Virus record (IMG/VR): IMGVR_UViG_3300023174_000316
Location: 1-41,650 of that record
Length of the DNA stretch: 41,650 nucleotides
Source: a virus
Reading direction: 5' to 3' (one strand)
A program made the position numbers and the translations under genes. Positions 30,464 through 39,038 of this stretch are shown piece after piece. The notes below the pieces were generated by a model, which saw only the letters and a program-made list of their open reading frames with translations, did not search any database and had not been told where the DNA came from. Position 1 is the stretch's first letter, and each line of letters opens with the position of its first letter.

Positions 30464-32836
30464 GTGGAGTTGGGTGATATCATAGTAACAATAGGCAGAA
30501 TACTAAACAATCTTGAAAAGATTCAAGAAGAGCGAGGTGTACCCAATGCTCAAAATACTTTAGTAGATAATAATATTAAAAATTCTTCTTTGGGTAAAAA
30601 GAAAGAATCATCATCATTATCATCTTCTGAAAAAAAGAAATTGTCGGAAGTTTTTTCTTTATTCAATCAAGCATTTTTTGCTTATCAAAAAAAACAAACG
30701 CCTGATGAAGCTCCAAAAACATTAATATCAAAATTAGAAAAACAGACAAAACCCAAAGAAACATCTCCAAAACTGCCATCAGGTGGATTCGGTGGACTTG
30801 GTATAATTGCAACAATAGCAGCTGCTATATTTGCATTAGCAGCATGGGCAAAAGATTACTTAGGACCAGTTGGAATATTTTTAACTAAGTTACCATTTAA
30901 ATTAAAGGGTCTTATCAAGAGCTTTGAAATAGTTAAAGATATTTTTAAAGTCTTTAGAGAAAGTAAATTAGGTAAAATATTAGAAGACGCTCTTAAACCC
31001 GTAACAAAATTCTTTGAGTTCTTTAAAGAATCAAAAATAAGTAAATTCTTTGTTGGTGTAGGTGAAAAAATAGCAGAAGCTTTCAACGTGTTTAAAAAAG
31101 TAGGCGGTGCAGTTAAGAACGTGTTTAAAGGTGAGGGATTTTTAGGTAAAATTCTTAAAGGATTAACTACGACAATAGGAGGAAAAATAATGAAAGCTCT
31201 TAGATTTATACCTTTCATAGGTGGTATAATTCAATTAGGATTTGCTTATTCTTTCTTTAAAGAAGGTAAACCTATACGCGCAACTTTTGAATTAATATCA
31301 GCAATATTAGATTTTATACCTGGTGTGGGTAATGCAGCTTCATTTATGCTTGATGGTGCTCTCTTACTATATGATCTTTACGATGCTAAACAAGATAAAA
31401 AAAGTCAAAAAGTTGATGGCAGTAAGGGCGGGGGTATATTAGGCACGATAAAGGAAAAAATGGGGACTGCGCTTAGTGGTAAGTTGAGGTATCTTCCACT
31501 TATTGGCGGTCTGGTTTATCTTGGCGAATCGTATAAAGCATTCACTGCGGGTGATTTGAAAGGCGGTCTTAAAGATTTAGGATTAGGTATATTAGGTACA
31601 ATAGGTGGTCAAGGTTTAATCGATGGTCTAAATTGGGTAATGTCATTCTTTGATACACCAGAACAGCAACAAGCTCAAATAAATGAAGGTGGAGTCATGG
31701 GAACTATCAAAGGATGGGTATCAAGCATAGGACAGTACATATCAGATAATGCCATGAATCTTCCTATTATAGGAGGAATAAAAAGATTCGGAATGGCTTG
31801 GGATGCATTCACAGGTGGTAATATTGGAGAAGGTTTTAAACTTCTTGGAGAGGGAGTTCTAGCTTTTGTTGGCGGTGGACCACTCGTAAGTGGATTTAAT
31901 ATGTTGGCTGGGTGGTTATTAGGTGGTGAAAAAGAAGATACCAAATCATTATCTCCCGATGGAAGTTGGAAAGATAGATTGAAAAATTGGATCAAAGGAA
32001 AGTTACATAAATTACCAGCATTTTTAAGAAAACCTTTGGAATGGTTTGGTATATTAGATGAAACTGATAAAGAAGCTGGTGATAATGCAACAGTATCTGC
32101 TCCTATTCCGAAAAAAGAAAATCTTAACAGCAATACTGAACCAGAAAAAAGTAAACTATCATTTTCAAAAATAACAGATTCTACTACAAGTAGTTTAAAG
32201 AAAGTTGATGATACTGCTGGAAGCATGTTTTTAAAAATAACAGATTCTGTTGGAGATGGTTTAAACGCGGTTGGTGATATCGCTGGAGGTATGTTTTCAT
32301 CATTGAAAGATTTAGGAAAAAATGCCTTTGATACTGCATTTAAAAAGTTTTCTGAAATAAGTCCAGAGCTTTCAAAATTTGCAGGTGACACTGTTGGTAA
32401 ATTATCAAATACAATATCAACAATGTTACCAGACATAAAGCCAATATCATCAACCACAATTCCAAATAATAAATATGAAAAATTAACGGAAAATAATACA
32501 ACAGAAAATTTACAAAATGATTCAAATAAATATGAAATGCCCAAAACATATACTAGAAATGAAACATCACAGAATAAAAATGAAGTTCAAAATAATGAAG
32601 CTATAGGAATCGGTCAAATAATAGAACGAGTAAGTTCAAATGAATGTAAATATCTTGAAGCTCTTGTTAATATAGGAAATTTAACACTTAAAGAAATGAG
32701 AAAAACAAGCAGTTCTGGTGGCGAAGTTTCTGTTATTCCACAAGCATCACCAGCAACACCAACTTCTAATAAAAATAGAATACCATTAATAGATAATAGA
32801 ATTGGATACGCCAACAGTGTATATGCGCTTGGTTGA
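30464..32836 (+). CDS. Tail tape measure protein with threefold internal repeat
   Basis: 790 residues starting with GTG. The N-terminus is helical. Residues of about 107-130 are a hydrophobic Gly/Ala-rich segment (GLGIIATIAAAIFALAAWAK). Residues of about 240-486 contain three units of roughly 70 residues with the pattern (I/L)P.IGG..(L/F)G.A/SY..F..G (247-, 344-, 433-). A partial fourth (LHKLPAFLRKPLEWFG) follows. The C-terminus is Ser/Thr/Asn-rich. Length, hydrophobic helices and position between hub and gp48-like genes fit a tape measure (T4 gp29 role: sets tail length and is ejected with DNA). No sequence match to gp29 was recognised. Confidence 0.75.
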   Translation: MELGDIIVTIGRILNNLEKIQEERGVPNAQNTLVDNNIKNSSLGKKKESSSLSSSEKKKLSEVFSLFNQAFFAYQKKQTPDEAPKTLISKLEKQTKPKETSPKLPSGGFGGLGIIATIAAAIFALAAWAKDYLGPVGIFLTKLPFKLKGLIKSFEIVKDIFKVFRESKLGKILEDALKPVTKFFEFFKESKISKFFVGVGEKIAEAFNVFKKVGGAVKNVFKGEGFLGKILKGLTTTIGGKIMKALRFIPFIGGIIQLGFAYSFFKEGKPIRATFELISAILDFIPGVGNAASFMLDGALLLYDLYDAKQDKKSQKVDGSKGGGILGTIKEKMGTALSGKLRYLPLIGGLVYLGESYKAFTAGDLKGGLKDLGLGILGTIGGQGLIDGLNWVMSFFDTPEQQQAQINEGGVMGTIKGWVSSIGQYISDNAMNLPIIGGIKRFGMAWDAFTGGNIGEGFKLLGEGVLAFVGGGPLVSGFNMLAGWLLGGEKEDTKSLSPDGSWKDRLKNWIKGKLHKLPAFLRKPLEWFGILDETDKEAGDNATVSAPIPKKENLNSNTEPEKSKLSFSKITDSTTSSLKKVDDTAGSMFLKITDSVGDGLNAVGDIAGGMFSSLKDLGKNAFDTAFKKFSEISPELSKFAGDTVGKLSNTISTMLPDIKPISSTTIPNNKYEKLTENNTTENLQNDSNKYEMPKTYTRNETSQNKNEVQNNEAIGIGQIIERVSSNECKYLEALVNIGNLTLKEMRKTSSSGGEVSVIPQASPATPTSNKNRIPLIDNRIGYANSVYALG
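31181..31921 (+). repeat. Three degenerate protein-level repeats in tape measure gene
   Basis: Units start near GGKIMKALRFIPFIGG, KEKMGTALSGKLRYLPLIGG and IGQYISDNAMNLPIIGG, spaced about 88-92 codons. The DNA has diverged, so the similarity is seen only in protein. Confidence 0.7.
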
Positions 32837-32843
32837 TAAATAA
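32836..32843 (+). promoter_or_regulatory. Late promoter motif that sets a GTG start
   Basis: ATAAATAA; TAAATA ends 5 nt before the GTG at 32848. The motif overlaps the tape-measure stop codon (TGA at 32834-32836). Confidence 0.75.
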
Positions 32844-32847
32844 TATT

Positions 32848-33603
32848 GTGAGTAGCTATAATGTTGTAAAAGATTATGATTGGACTAGTGTGCCAAGAGG
32901 AGCAGCATTGAGAAATGATGCACCTAAAGTCATTTTACGTTCTTATAGAATCGTATCAAACCAAGTTGTAGATAGAATCACTTCTTATCTACAAGTAGCA
33001 AACAAATCAACTGATCAATTTTATAAAGATTTATACAAATCTGCAAAACAAGAAGATGATTTTTATTTTCCATATTTTAGTGATCAAGCTAGAACTTTTA
33101 ATAATAAATTTGGTGATATTTTCCAAGATGGTTTTGGAGGAGGAGGTGGTATGGCATCAACATTAGACGATATGGCTAAAAAATATATAGGAGGGGCGGT
33201 GCAAATTGCAGAAGTGGTTAAAGGAAATCCTGGATCATATATAGAAACTCCTAAAATGTATGATTATTCTGATGCAAATGAAGGATCTATGGAAATTTCT
33301 TTTATATTATCAAATACTTTAAATTCTGATTTTAATAAAAATTATGAGCTAGTTAAAAAATTAATTGAAATCAATAGACCTAAGAGAAATGATGCTATTT
33401 CAATGGACCCCCCTAGAATTTTCAAAGCTAAACTATATGGATATCGTTATATGCCGTGGGCATATTGTAGTCAATTTAGTGTAAGATTGTTGGGAACTAA
33501 AAGAATGGTTGATGGTATCATTATGCCAGAAGCTTATGAAATAAACATGTCATTACAACCATTGACCGCAGAACCTTCAAACTTTATGGAACAAGTAAAA
33601 TAA
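32848..33603 (+). CDS. 48: Tail tube cap / baseplate protein, gp48-like
   Basis: 251 residues from GTG at 32848; an in-frame TTG at 32833 would include the promoter motif in the protein. The C-terminal half has EGSMEISFILSNTLNSDFNK, NYELVKKLIEINRPKR, PPRIFKAKLYGYRYMPWAYC and EAYEINMSLQPLT, the arrangement seen in gp48, which caps the hub and starts tube growth. A Gly-rich linker (GFGGGGGM) occurs near residue 95. It sits between tape measure and gp53. Confidence 0.75.
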   Translation: MSSYNVVKDYDWTSVPRGAALRNDAPKVILRSYRIVSNQVVDRITSYLQVANKSTDQFYKDLYKSAKQEDDFYFPYFSDQARTFNNKFGDIFQDGFGGGGGMASTLDDMAKKYIGGAVQIAEVVKGNPGSYIETPKMYDYSDANEGSMEISFILSNTLNSDFNKNYELVKKLIEINRPKRNDAISMDPPRIFKAKLYGYRYMPWAYCSQFSVRLLGTKRMVDGIIMPEAYEINMSLQPLTAEPSNFMEQVK

Positions 33604-33604
33604 T

Positions 33605-34003
33605 ATGGTTGATTCTGGACAATATCAAAATGAGATTACATCTTTAAGCGCATTAAACGTTGAAGATTATGAAAGAATATTTAAAATATTCAAACAATCC
33701 ATCGATAATAAAGAATTTTATACATATAATATTCTTAAAAAAATAGAATTTCCAACGTTGGGAAATGAATTTTTAAAATTTTATGATGTACAAGCTAGAA
33801 CTCCATTAACGACATTATCATATAGAATTTATGGAGATATTAAAAGTTGGTGGATAATATATCTTCTTAATAAAGACAAATTTGATGGTGCTCCTTTTTA
33901 TGTTAATGGAGGAACACAAATTTCATATATACCAATAGTATATAAAACATCAATATATATTGATATTACAAATTCTACAATTTTAGGAGGGAGACATTAT
34001 TAA
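33605..34003 (+). CDS. 53: Baseplate wedge subunit gp53-like
   Basis: 132 residues. TPLTTLSYRIYGDIKSWWII, followed by YLLNKDKF, is the gp53 signature (aromatic Trp-Trp after a Tyr-Gly-Asp turn). T4 gp53 is 196 residues; this one ends soon after the LysM-like strand region. gp53 joins gp6 and gp25 in the wedge. The stop overlaps the next ATG by one base (TAATG). Confidence 0.88.
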   Translation: MVDSGQYQNEITSLSALNVEDYERIFKIFKQSIDNKEFYTYNILKKIEFPTLGNEFLKFYDVQARTPLTTLSYRIYGDIKSWWIIYLLNKDKFDGAPFYVNGGTQISYIPIVYKTSIYIDITNSTILGGRHY

Positions 34004-35316
34004 TGGCTGAAATTTTCAAAATTAATGATTGTGAATTTGAATGTGAATTTAAACTAAAAAATGCTGATGGGCAAGAAGTTAATTTCACAAAATCTGCTGT
34101 TAAGGGAATGACAATAATTGATAATATATTTGAACCTTTTGAATCTGGTACAATATCAATTGCAAATCCTTATGATTTTGTAGAAAATGAGTATTTCATA
34201 AGAGGTGATGGTAGGGATACATTTAAAATAATGTTCAAACCAAAAGATGGTAAAAAAGAAAAATATGAAAACACATTTTGTATAACAAGCGATGATAATG
34301 CTGGATACCCAGATAATAGATCAGAAAATATAAAAACTTTTAATTTGGTTGACGCTAAAATCTTACCATTTTTGGAAACAATACCATATGCAAAAACATT
34401 CACTGGCAAGGTTGGAGACATTTTAAAAGATATTTTTAAAGAATTATTAGGAGGTGATAAAATTGGAGAGTGGGAATCTGGAGATTTTGAATTAACTTAC
34501 ATACCACCTTTGAATTGGAGATACATCGATCTTGTATACTACTTGTTGCGTATTTTTTATGCAAAAGCCGATGATATATATGTAAAGGCATTTTTACAAT
34601 GGGATCACTCTAAAGAAAAATTTAATTTTACATTAATATCAAAAATATTTGAAGATAATAAAAAGAAAGAAAATTTATTAGATGCATTTGCTATTGGAGA
34701 CTTAACAAGTGAATTCGATCCAAGCAATCCAAATAACCCACCACCAGATGCTGAAACTGGAACCTTTATTGGTGGAAGTAGAGCCATAGGTTATTCAACA
34801 CCATCTCACGATATCACTAATAATTTTTTTGTAAATAGATTGATTCATGGTTACGATCCAATTTTAGGAGAAACTAAAATAAAAAAAATAGATATTAAAA
34901 AATTAAAAGACAAATGGAAGAAAAAATTTGTAGATGTTTTTAGTTCTGTTGGTGGAAAACCAAAACCTTGTATAATATTCAATAATACAGTTCCTGCAAA
35001 ATTTAAACATTATAGAATGCCTTTTCAAATTGAAGATAGTGTTAAAATAATAGAAGCCGAAATGAATGCTGCTTTGATATTTTATAATTTACAATCAACA
35101 TTTGTTAATATAGGAGATACTTTTAGACAAAGCGGTAAATTTGTAGATATATATAAAACAAAAAAAGAAAAATTAAAAAGTGATGAAAAATTACTTGGTA
35201 GATGGTTAGTAACAGAAATACAACATATTTTTTACGCTGATTTATATAGAAATCAATTCTTTTGTGCAAAAACGTATATAGGTCCAACCAGTAATGTCAG
35301 CAATGACGCAGAATAA
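34003..35316 (+). CDS. 27: Baseplate hub protein gp27-like
   Basis: 437 residues (T4 gp27 is 391). The N-terminal half has MTIIDNIFEPFESGTISIAN, a beta-barrel strand pattern usual in gp27/gpD hub proteins. The middle has LNWRYIDLVYYLLRIFYAK, and the C-terminus GRWLVTEIQHIFYADLYRNQ then FFCAKTYIG, the closing strands of the second barrel. It should form the trimeric hub that adapts the sixfold tube to the central spike. No gp5 lysozyme-like spike gene was found in this window. Confidence 0.72.
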   Translation: MAEIFKINDCEFECEFKLKNADGQEVNFTKSAVKGMTIIDNIFEPFESGTISIANPYDFVENEYFIRGDGRDTFKIMFKPKDGKKEKYENTFCITSDDNAGYPDNRSENIKTFNLVDAKILPFLETIPYAKTFTGKVGDILKDIFKELLGGDKIGEWESGDFELTYIPPLNWRYIDLVYYLLRIFYAKADDIYVKAFLQWDHSKEKFNFTLISKIFEDNKKKENLLDAFAIGDLTSEFDPSNPNNPPPDAETGTFIGGSRAIGYSTPSHDITNNFFVNRLIHGYDPILGETKIKKIDIKKLKDKWKKKFVDVFSSVGGKPKPCIIFNNTVPAKFKHYRMPFQIEDSVKIIEAEMNAALIFYNLQSTFVNIGDTFRQSGKFVDIYKTKKEKLKSDEKLLGRWLVTEIQHIFYADLYRNQFFCAKTYIGPTSNVSNDAE

Positions 35317-35321
35317 ATGCC

Positions 35322-36245
35322 ATGCGAAATAAAATTGAAATATTAAGAGCTATAGAATTCACAAAAGATGATCTTAACAATATCGTCAATCTTGATGAAT
35401 TTCCAGAATTTACTATCAAAGATAGAGAATTCATGGAAGAATTTAAGAAAGTTTATGAATTGGGATTAAACCAACTTGAAAAGTTTATTAATAAACTTGA
35501 TTTAGAAGGATCTGAATTAGATATATACAGTATTCGTTATTACGTAACGCAATTGTTAACTGGACCTCTTGGATCATACGCTAAAGAATTATCTAAAGAT
35601 AAAAAATATTTCAGAAACATACCAGATATAATGGGAAGATGTGGAAACGTAGAAATAACAAATTCTAATGTTACTATAGTTCCAAACACATCCCCCCCAT
35701 TGGGACAAACAATTGATGTTTACAACAAACTTCCAATATTTTTACAAGATCTATCTGTAGAAGCAAGCACAGTATCTGAAAATGTATTTAGATTTGGAAT
35801 GATTCCAACTTCTTGTATAGATAATACATTGCCATTGATAGATAAGAAAACACAGCAACGGGTAAATACAGAAGATTCTGGTTCGTGGCAAAGTCAAGCA
35901 CATGGAACTAATTGCGTTCGTGATAGGTATTTTTATAATGTACTAAAAGAAATAAATTCTGACATTTTCTTCAAAAAAGTTAAAAATTATTTACAAGATG
36001 AAAATTTTAGGATATTTTATGATAAAAAATCATACAATTCTTTTGATGCATCCAAGAATACATCAACAGCATCAAATTCTACAGTTGTTCTTTCTTCAAA
36101 TGGTGAATTAATTGAAACTGATTTGATGGGAGATGTGTACGATTCTTTTGATAGAAGAAAAAGTACTTTGAAATTGCAAACCGAATCAAAAAACGTCGAA
36201 TACGAATTAAGTACCAATATAGGACAACTGGGAATAAAAAAATAA
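35322..36245 (+). CDS. Unknown protein of baseplate region
   Basis: 307 residues, not recognised. Residues 1-75 are helical and acidic (FTIKDREFMEEFKKVYELGL). A middle region carries MGRCGNVEITNSNVTIVPNT. Then come GSWQSQAHGTNCVRDRYFYN with a Cys, and a C-terminal beta-rich part. It starts 5 bases after the gp27-like gene and converges on the next minus-strand gene. Position suggests a baseplate or hub accessory; no catalytic motif is evident. Confidence 0.7.
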   Translation: MRNKIEILRAIEFTKDDLNNIVNLDEFPEFTIKDREFMEEFKKVYELGLNQLEKFINKLDLEGSELDIYSIRYYVTQLLTGPLGSYAKELSKDKKYFRNIPDIMGRCGNVEITNSNVTIVPNTSPPLGQTIDVYNKLPIFLQDLSVEASTVSENVFRFGMIPTSCIDNTLPLIDKKTQQRVNTEDSGSWQSQAHGTNCVRDRYFYNVLKEINSDIFFKKVKNYLQDENFRIFYDKKSYNSFDASKNTSTASNSTVVLSSNGELIETDLMGDVYDSFDRRKSTLKLQTESKNVEYELSTNIGQLGIKK

Positions 36246-36719
36246 TTATATATCTATAATATTTTTATCTTCTTTTTTAATTTCTTTTGCTTGTTGAAGC
36301 ATTATTTTAAAAAGTTCTTCTCTGCTCATTGTTAAACGAGTAACATCTTCTTGTGCTTGAGCTTCTTTTTTGCTGTCTATATCCATTTGTTTTATTTTAA
36401 CAGCTGTGTCATTTTTATTGTTAGCAATGCTTCTTTTTTGCAACACTTCTAAATTTCCTTGAAATGATTTAGCTAATTCAGCCAATGCAATTACTTGCTT
36501 TTCATCTCCTGTTTGTTTTACAAGATCGGATTGTTCCTTTAACACATCAGCAAGATCAATAACTGCTTTTGATCCATATTTTAAAATAAAAGAATCCACT
36601 TCTTCTGGAGATAATTCTGGATATTCTTTTTCAACATTTTTTAAACTGCGATTTTGATTCTTCAGTTGATTTATAATATCATCTGCGACTTCATCCAAAT
36701 CATTATCATTATATTCCAT
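36246..36719 (-). CDS. Candidate small terminase subunit (gp16-like)
   Basis: 157 residues from the ATG at 36719; the frame extends to 36761 but the extra codons encode the late motif. The protein is acidic at the N-terminus (MEYNDNDLDEVADDIINQLK), then predicted helices, including a coiled stretch QVIALAELAKSFQGNLEVLQ, then RSIANNKNDTAVKIKQMDID, and a Lys-rich end. Size and helix pattern resemble T4 gp16 (164 residues), which stimulates gp17, but no specific motif proves it. It is far from the large terminase, unlike in T4. Confidence 0.45.
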   Translation of the reverse strand: MEYNDNDLDEVADDIINQLKNQNRSLKNVEKEYPELSPEEVDSFILKYGSKAVIDLADVLKEQSDLVKQTGDEKQVIALAELAKSFQGNLEVLQKRSIANNKNDTAVKIKQMDIDSKKEAQAQEDVTRLTMSREELFKIMLQQAKEIKKEDKNIIDI

Positions 36720-36723
36720 AAAA

Positions 36724-36731
36724 TTATTTAA
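36724..36731 (-). promoter_or_regulatory. Late promoter motif that sets the start at 36719
   Basis: TTAAATAA on the minus strand; TAAATA ends 5 nt before the ATG at 36719. It is the rightmost late motif found in the window. Confidence 0.7.
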
Positions 36732-36781
36732 TTTAATTACCACAGGATTGACAAAATGCAATACTATAGTAAATTATCATC

Positions 36782-37792
36782 ATGATTGATTTAAACAGAA
36801 AATCTGTTCTTATTACAGGAGGTTGCGGTTTTATTGGAAGCAATTTCATAGAATATATCAATAATAATTATAAAAACGTTGATATATACAATATTGATAA
36901 ATGGGGTGTTGGTCACAGAAAATTAACAACTTCTATACTTTCAGAATCTAATAATTATCGAGAAGTTCATATGGATATATGCGATCTAGATTGTGATAAA
37001 AGTTTTTTTTATAATGGAATTTTAAATAAAATCAAATTCGATTATGTCTTTCATTTTGCAGCAGAATCTCATGTAGATAGATCAATAAATGATCCCACTA
37101 GTTTTATTACCAGTAATGTCGTTGGAACTTCTAAGTTATTAGAATACATGAAAAATAATAATCCCGATGCGAGAATTATTTGTATATCAACAGATGAAGT
37201 TTATGGACAATTACCAGCAAATGAAGGTGTGTTTTTAGAAAGTACTCCATTGAATCCTAGAAGTCCATATTCAGCATCCAAAGCAGCATCCGACTTGCTT
37301 GCATTGGCATTCCACCAAACATTTGGTATGGATATTCTTGTTACAAGATGCTGTAATAACTTTGGTCCTCATCAACATGATGAAAAATTTATTCCAACAA
37401 TTCTTAAAAGTTTACTAAACAACCAAAAAATACCAGTGTATGGTAAAGGAGACAATGTAAGAGAGTGGATTTTTGTTGAAGATCACAATAAATGTATTCT
37501 TGAAATTGCCGAAAGAGGAGAATCTGGTCAAGTATACAACGTGTCTTCTCCACAAGCCTTTGAATACTCGAATTTAGATCTCATAAAAAAAATAATTGAC
37601 ATATTGTATCAAGGTGATAAAAAGATTGAAGATGTTATTGAATTTGTCGAAGATCGTAAAGGACATGATTTTAGATACGCAATTGCATCAGAAAAAATTA
37701 CGTATCAATCAGAGTTTAAAAACTTCGATGAAGCTTTGAAAGAAACTGTTAATTTTTACAAGAACAAATTTACTAATAAAAAACTAGATTAA
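36782..37792 (+). CDS. rmlB: dTDP-glucose 4,6-dehydratase (RmlB)
   Basis: 336 residues, full length for the family. VLITGGCGFIGSNFIEYI is the NAD-binding GxxGxxG loop. FHFAAESHVDRSI, CISTDEVYGQLP (catalytic Asp-Glu region), RSPYSASKAASDLL (Tyr-x-x-x-Lys) and RCCNNFGPHQHDEKFIPT are RmlB hallmarks. The enzyme turns dTDP-glucose into dTDP-4-keto-6-deoxyglucose, the step after RmlA. RmlA and RmlD homologues lie 24 kb away on the other strand. No late motif precedes it, so its timing may differ from theirs. Confidence 0.95.
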   Translation: MIDLNRKSVLITGGCGFIGSNFIEYINNNYKNVDIYNIDKWGVGHRKLTTSILSESNNYREVHMDICDLDCDKSFFYNGILNKIKFDYVFHFAAESHVDRSINDPTSFITSNVVGTSKLLEYMKNNNPDARIICISTDEVYGQLPANEGVFLESTPLNPRSPYSASKAASDLLALAFHQTFGMDILVTRCCNNFGPHQHDEKFIPTILKSLLNNQKIPVYGKGDNVREWIFVEDHNKCILEIAERGESGQVYNVSSPQAFEYSNLDLIKKIIDILYQGDKKIEDVIEFVEDRKGHDFRYAIASEKITYQSEFKNFDEALKETVNFYKNKFTNKKLD

Positions 37793-37822
37793 TCTTTAGG
37801 CAAAATACACACAATCAACATT

Positions 37823-38026
37823 ATGAAAAAGTTAAATCAAACACAACAAGAACTGGTTGAAAATGCTCGCGCACAAATTAAACATTTACAAGAAACAGAA
37901 TCAATTATTTATGAAAGTCTTGTTAATGAAATTGGATTAGATAATAATTGGTTGTATGATTATGTTTTTAACTGCCAGATAGAAGATAACTATTCGGAAA
38001 TGGTAAAAAGTGAAATTTTTGAATAA
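37823..38026 (+). CDS. Small helical protein, unknown
   Basis: 67 residues: QQELVENARAQIKHLQETES and a second acidic helix. Not recognised. It begins the right-hand accessory operon; AAAATACAC lies about 15 bases upstream and could be part of an early promoter. The next gene begins right after its stop. Confidence 0.6.
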   Translation: MKKLNQTQQELVENARAQIKHLQETESIIYESLVNEIGLDNNWLYDYVFNCQIEDNYSEMVKSEIFE

Positions 38027-38353
38027 ATGGCAACAACCAATTCAATCACGGGAGATGAGATTAAATCAAAAACTCTCTCAAAAGAGGGTAGAGAAAATTA
38101 TGACTTTATTTTTAGAAAGAAAAAACAAATGAAATTAGCAAGTGCAAGTTGGTGTGGACCGTGTTCCGTATTAAAATCAAAAATCGCAAAAGAAGGTTTG
38201 AATGTTGAAATTGAAGATATGGATAATAATCCAGATTTTTTTAAAAAATATAATATTCGATCCGTTCCTCAATTGGTTATTTTTAATCAAGAGTCTTTTG
38301 AGCTTATATCGGGATCTGAAAATATTTTAAAATATATTAAAGAAAACCAATGA
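38027..38353 (+). CDS. Thioredoxin-like protein
   Basis: 108 residues. ASWCGPCSVLKSKI contains the WCGPC active site, and RSVPQLVIFN holds the cis-Pro loop. The first 35 residues replace the usual first beta-alpha unit and contain a Lys-rich strand. It should act as a dithiol reductant in the cytoplasm, for example for a ribonucleotide reductase, but no such gene lies in this window. It overlaps the next gene by ATGA. Confidence 0.88.
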   Translation: MATTNSITGDEIKSKTLSKEGRENYDFIFRKKKQMKLASASWCGPCSVLKSKIAKEGLNVEIEDMDNNPDFFKKYNIRSVPQLVIFNQESFELISGSENILKYIKENQ

Positions 38354-38616
38354 GCGAATACGACGATTTACTTATAATGGATGGATTCGATGATTGTATC
38401 GTTGGGATCGTTGAACGGATTGGACAAGATTCATATGTCATTTATGACAAAGAATTAGTTCTTGAAAAACTTCAAAACAATGGTAGTATGTCTTATGAAG
38501 AAGCTCTTGAGTATTATGAATTCAATCAACTTGGGGCTTATGTTGGAGAAAGAACTCCAGGATTTTTAATTAGAGATTATGATGATATTTTTCAAAACAT
38601 TAAAGCAGAAGCATGA
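38350..38616 (+). CDS. Conserved small phage protein, unknown
   Basis: 88 residues: LLIMDGFDDCIVGIVERIGQ, VIYDKELVLEKL, then MSYEEALEYYEFNQLGAYVG and ERTPGFL. Proteins with this DGF.dc..G, EEA.EY.eFN..GAYVGE pattern occur in many large phages with no known function. ATGA overlaps on both ends place it in a coupled operon. Confidence 0.75.
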   Translation: MSEYDDLLIMDGFDDCIVGIVERIGQDSYVIYDKELVLEKLQNNGSMSYEEALEYYEFNQLGAYVGERTPGFLIRDYDDIFQNIKAEA

Positions 38617-39038
38617 ACCTATTTCTTGATGATCAACGGAACCCAGAGCATGCATATCTACATCTAGATACTGGTGTACCTAAAGTATTGCTCGTCGAAC
38701 ATTCTAGTATTCATCAAAATGACTGGGTAATTGCTAGAACATACGATGAATTCGTAAAGTATGTTACGGTTTTTGGATTACCTGATGTCGTCTCGTTTGA
38801 TCATGATCTCGATGAAGAGCATACCAAGCATTACTTCATGGTTACACGAGATACTGGAGTTATCGAATACGGTAATTTTAAAGAAAAGACAGGAAAGCAC
38901 TGTGCTGAATATCTTGTACAAGAATGGAAGAAACAAGGCAAACCAAAACAGATCAAGACATTCGTACATTCAGCGAATCGTTGGGGTCAAATTGAGATTA
39001 AGAAAGTATTAAATGAACTTCAACATAATAAAATATGA
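38613..39038 (+). CDS. Cyclic-phosphate-processing receiver-domain (cREC) protein
   Basis: 141 residues. NLFLDDQRNPE opens the domain, VSFDHDLDEEHT gives the central Asp pair, KEKTGKHCAEYLVQEW a helix, and TFVHSANRWGQIEIKKVL the last motif, as in the cREC family. cREC proteins are receiver-like domains predicted from comparative genomics to act on cyclic phosphates in RNA-end or ADP-ribose metabolism; activity here is unproven. ATGA overlaps link it to both neighbours. Confidence 0.75.
   Translation: MNLFLDDQRNPEHAYLHLDTGVPKVLLVEHSSIHQNDWVIARTYDEFVKYVTVFGLPDVVSFDHDLDEEHTKHYFMVTRDTGVIEYGNFKEKTGKHCAEYLVQEWKKQGKPKQIKTFVHSANRWGQIEIKKVLNELQHNKI

Noticed and set aside
31675-32544. 289-residue minus-strand ORF in the tape measure region
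   Set aside because: Antisense of the tape measure gene, without promoter motif or recognisable domain; the plus-strand frame has consistent protein repeats.
36748-36781. TTGACA box before RmlB as a host-type promoter
   Set aside because: The following TATAGT lies only 11 bases away, too close for a standard -35/-10 pair; no other -10 at 17 bases is convincing.
38761-39012. 83-residue plus-strand ORF within the cREC gene
   Set aside because: Lies wholly inside a well-supported gene in another frame and breaks the ATGA overlap chain.
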